From: an uncultured Acidobacteriota bacterium
GTDB taxonomy: Bacteria > Acidobacteriota > Thermoanaerobaculia > Gp7-AA8
Length of the DNA: 64,000 nucleotides
Assembly: GCA_937870635.1 (NCBI GenBank)
Contig: CALMZP010000044.1
Location: forward strand, 49,417-113,416
Direction: 5' to 3'
The notes under the pieces were generated by a model. The model worked only from the letters and a program-made list of their open reading frames with translations. It was not told where the DNA came from and ran no database searches. The stretch's first letter is position 1. Each line of letters begins with the position of its first letter. A program made the position numbers and the translations under genes. Below, in pieces: positions 61,845-64,000 of this stretch.

Positions 61845-62285
61845 TTATTCACGGAGCGCCGCAGAAAGACGGGCGAGCATCTCCGTCACGGTCCCGTCGC
61901 TGTATTCGATGAGCTCGATCCCCTCGTCGCCGGCGATCATCCCGCTGCAGCGGCGTGTAAAGGCGGGCCGCCAGAGACAGATCACCGGCATCCGGAAGCG
62001 GTACCGGGCCGCCGCGATCTCGTACCCGACCCCGTGTGAGGGCCGCGAGACCTCGGCTACGAGCGTGCCCCCTGCGGCGGCGACCTCTTCGAGCCACCCC
62101 ATGTCCCGGCGGAAGATCTCCGGCGACGACAGCGCCTCGCCTCCATCGCCGACGGCCGTGCTGGTCACCATCCCGGCCAGAACGCGGTGTCCCTCCCCTT
62201 GCAGAGCCTCGACGATCCTGCGGTACATGGCGACGTCTTCGCGCCCCCCGCTGATCGATCCCGAGAAGTAGATGGTTCGCGGCAC
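61845..62285 (-). CDS. 2'-deoxynucleoside 5'-phosphate N-hydrolase (DNPH1/Rcl-like)
   Basis: A 146-residue protein of the nucleoside deoxyribosyltransferase fold, expected to cleave deoxynucleotides to base and deoxyribose 5-phosphate. It starts PRTIYFSGSISGGREDVAMY, then ends the core with LVAEVSRPSHGVGYEIAAAR and CLWRPAF, which match the human DNPH1 layout; the catalytic Glu is in VAEVS or GYE. The start is GTG with TAGACT seven bases upstream. It is divergent from the RNase G gene by 27 bases. Confidence 0.85.
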   Translation of the reverse strand: MPRTIYFSGSISGGREDVAMYRRIVEALQGEGHRVLAGMVTSTAVGDGGEALSSPEIFRRDMGWLEEVAAAGGTLVAEVSRPSHGVGYEIAAARYRFRMPVICLWRPAFTRRCSGMIAGDEGIELIEYSDGTVTEMLARLSAALRE

Positions 62286-62292
62286 GGGCGGC

Positions 62293-62302
62293 AGTCTACA
62301 AT
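62293..62302. promoter_or_regulatory. Overlapping divergent -10 elements
   Basis: AGTCTACAAT contains TACAAT (plus strand, 62297-62302, toward RNase G) and TAGACT (minus strand, 62298-62293, toward the DNPH1-like gene). Each -10 lies 7-10 bases before its start codon, so the two transcripts would compete for the same site. Confidence 0.6.
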
Positions 62303-62312
62303 CCGGCCCCCG

Positions 62313-63806
<1,494 letters not shown>

Positions 63807-63817
63807 GGTTTGAAGTC

Positions 63818-63912
63818 TATCCTGAGCGTAGCGAAGGATCTCCGGTGCACCTGCGCCGCCCGGGCCATGACCCCACTCCGTGCACCGGAGATCCTTCGCT
63901 TCGCTCAGGATA
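63818..63912. repeat. CTGAGCGAAGCGAAGGATC hairpin (family B)
   Basis: 33-base arms (63818-63850 and 63880-63912) are inverted copies with one mismatch, both beginning TATCCTGAGCG and ending CTCCGGTGCAC. The loop is about 29 bases. It follows the RNase G gene and may end its transcription. Confidence 0.92.
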
Positions 63913-63959
63913 AAGTGCCCTTGGCAAACCCTGTGCACTGAGAAGCCAGCGCTACAGCA

Positions 63960-64000
63960 ATGTCCCTCGAAGATACGTTCACCAGCCTCGCCTCGTTCCT
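63960..64000 (+). CDS. Possible start of a new gene (3' partial)
   Basis: ATG at 63960 opens MSLEDTFTSLASF and runs to the edge. No ribosome site is evident and 13 codons are too few to identify a product. Confidence 0.25.
   Translation, partial: MSLEDTFTSLASF

Overview
The window is high-GC bacterial chromosome with tightly packed genes, short spacers and no phage, IS or CRISPR locus. Several features point to Acidobacteriota, probably a Thermoanaerobaculia- or Vicinamibacteria-like lineage: many secreted proteins with carboxypeptidase-regulatory, P-domain, PPC, PDZ and PD40 modules, an MglA/MglB GTPase pair, lipid A and heptose transferases (so an LPS outer membrane), a SpeE-like protein fused to a transporter, and a YbhGFSR-like efflux operon. 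This assignment is inferred from gene content and no 16S gene is present.

Layout. 0-2.4 kb: LPS acyltransferase, heptosyltransferase and a Cys-rich membrane protein. 2.4-3.7 kb: decayed gene remnants and a formyltransferase-like gene. 4-5.6 kb: MerR regulator, GAF/fRMsr protein and an OmpW-like barrel. 5.8-10.6 kb (minus): M14 peptidase, MEMO and glycogen synthase. 10.7-15.4 kb: Gdx exporter and a PDZ-sensor kinase with a sigma-54 response regulator. 15.8-26.8 kb: TIGR02757 protein, a giant repeat protein, a metalloprotease and a CHASE3 kinase. 27-33.1 kb: LigD-type phosphoesterase, NUDIX, five tRNA genes, tadA and the SRP RNA. 33.2-38.1 kb: dnaX-ybaB-recR followed by mglB-mglA and an ATP-grasp-like gene. 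38.2-44.3 kb: truncated uracil-DNA glycosylase, SpeE-fusion transporter, recA and a PPC protein. 44.3-45.2 kb: a decay patch. 45.2-47.9 kb: rluA-like gene, hslV and hslU. 48-54.8 kb (minus): a seven-gene TetR-controlled efflux operon. 54.9-64 kb: aldehyde dehydrogenase, 5'-3' exonuclease, YciI-like protein, cysteine synthase-like protein, M28/PDZ/PD40 peptidase, tRNA-Asn, DNPH1-like hydrolase and RNase G.

The strongest unexplained signal lies between genes. At least nine short repeat families occur, many as long or nested hairpins whose arms are built from short reiterated words, often at convergent gene ends or between tRNA genes. One palindromic family has entered coding sequence: three in-frame copies in dnaX and a 30-bp tandem in the LigD-like gene. 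A second pattern is that about a dozen genes without a Shine-Dalgarno have a -10-like hexamer 6-10 nt before the start codon, which suggests widespread leaderless transcription. A third oddity is an AT-rich, hairpin-forming patch inside recA. Repeat alignments, -10 boxes and coordinates were read by eye; no homology search was run.
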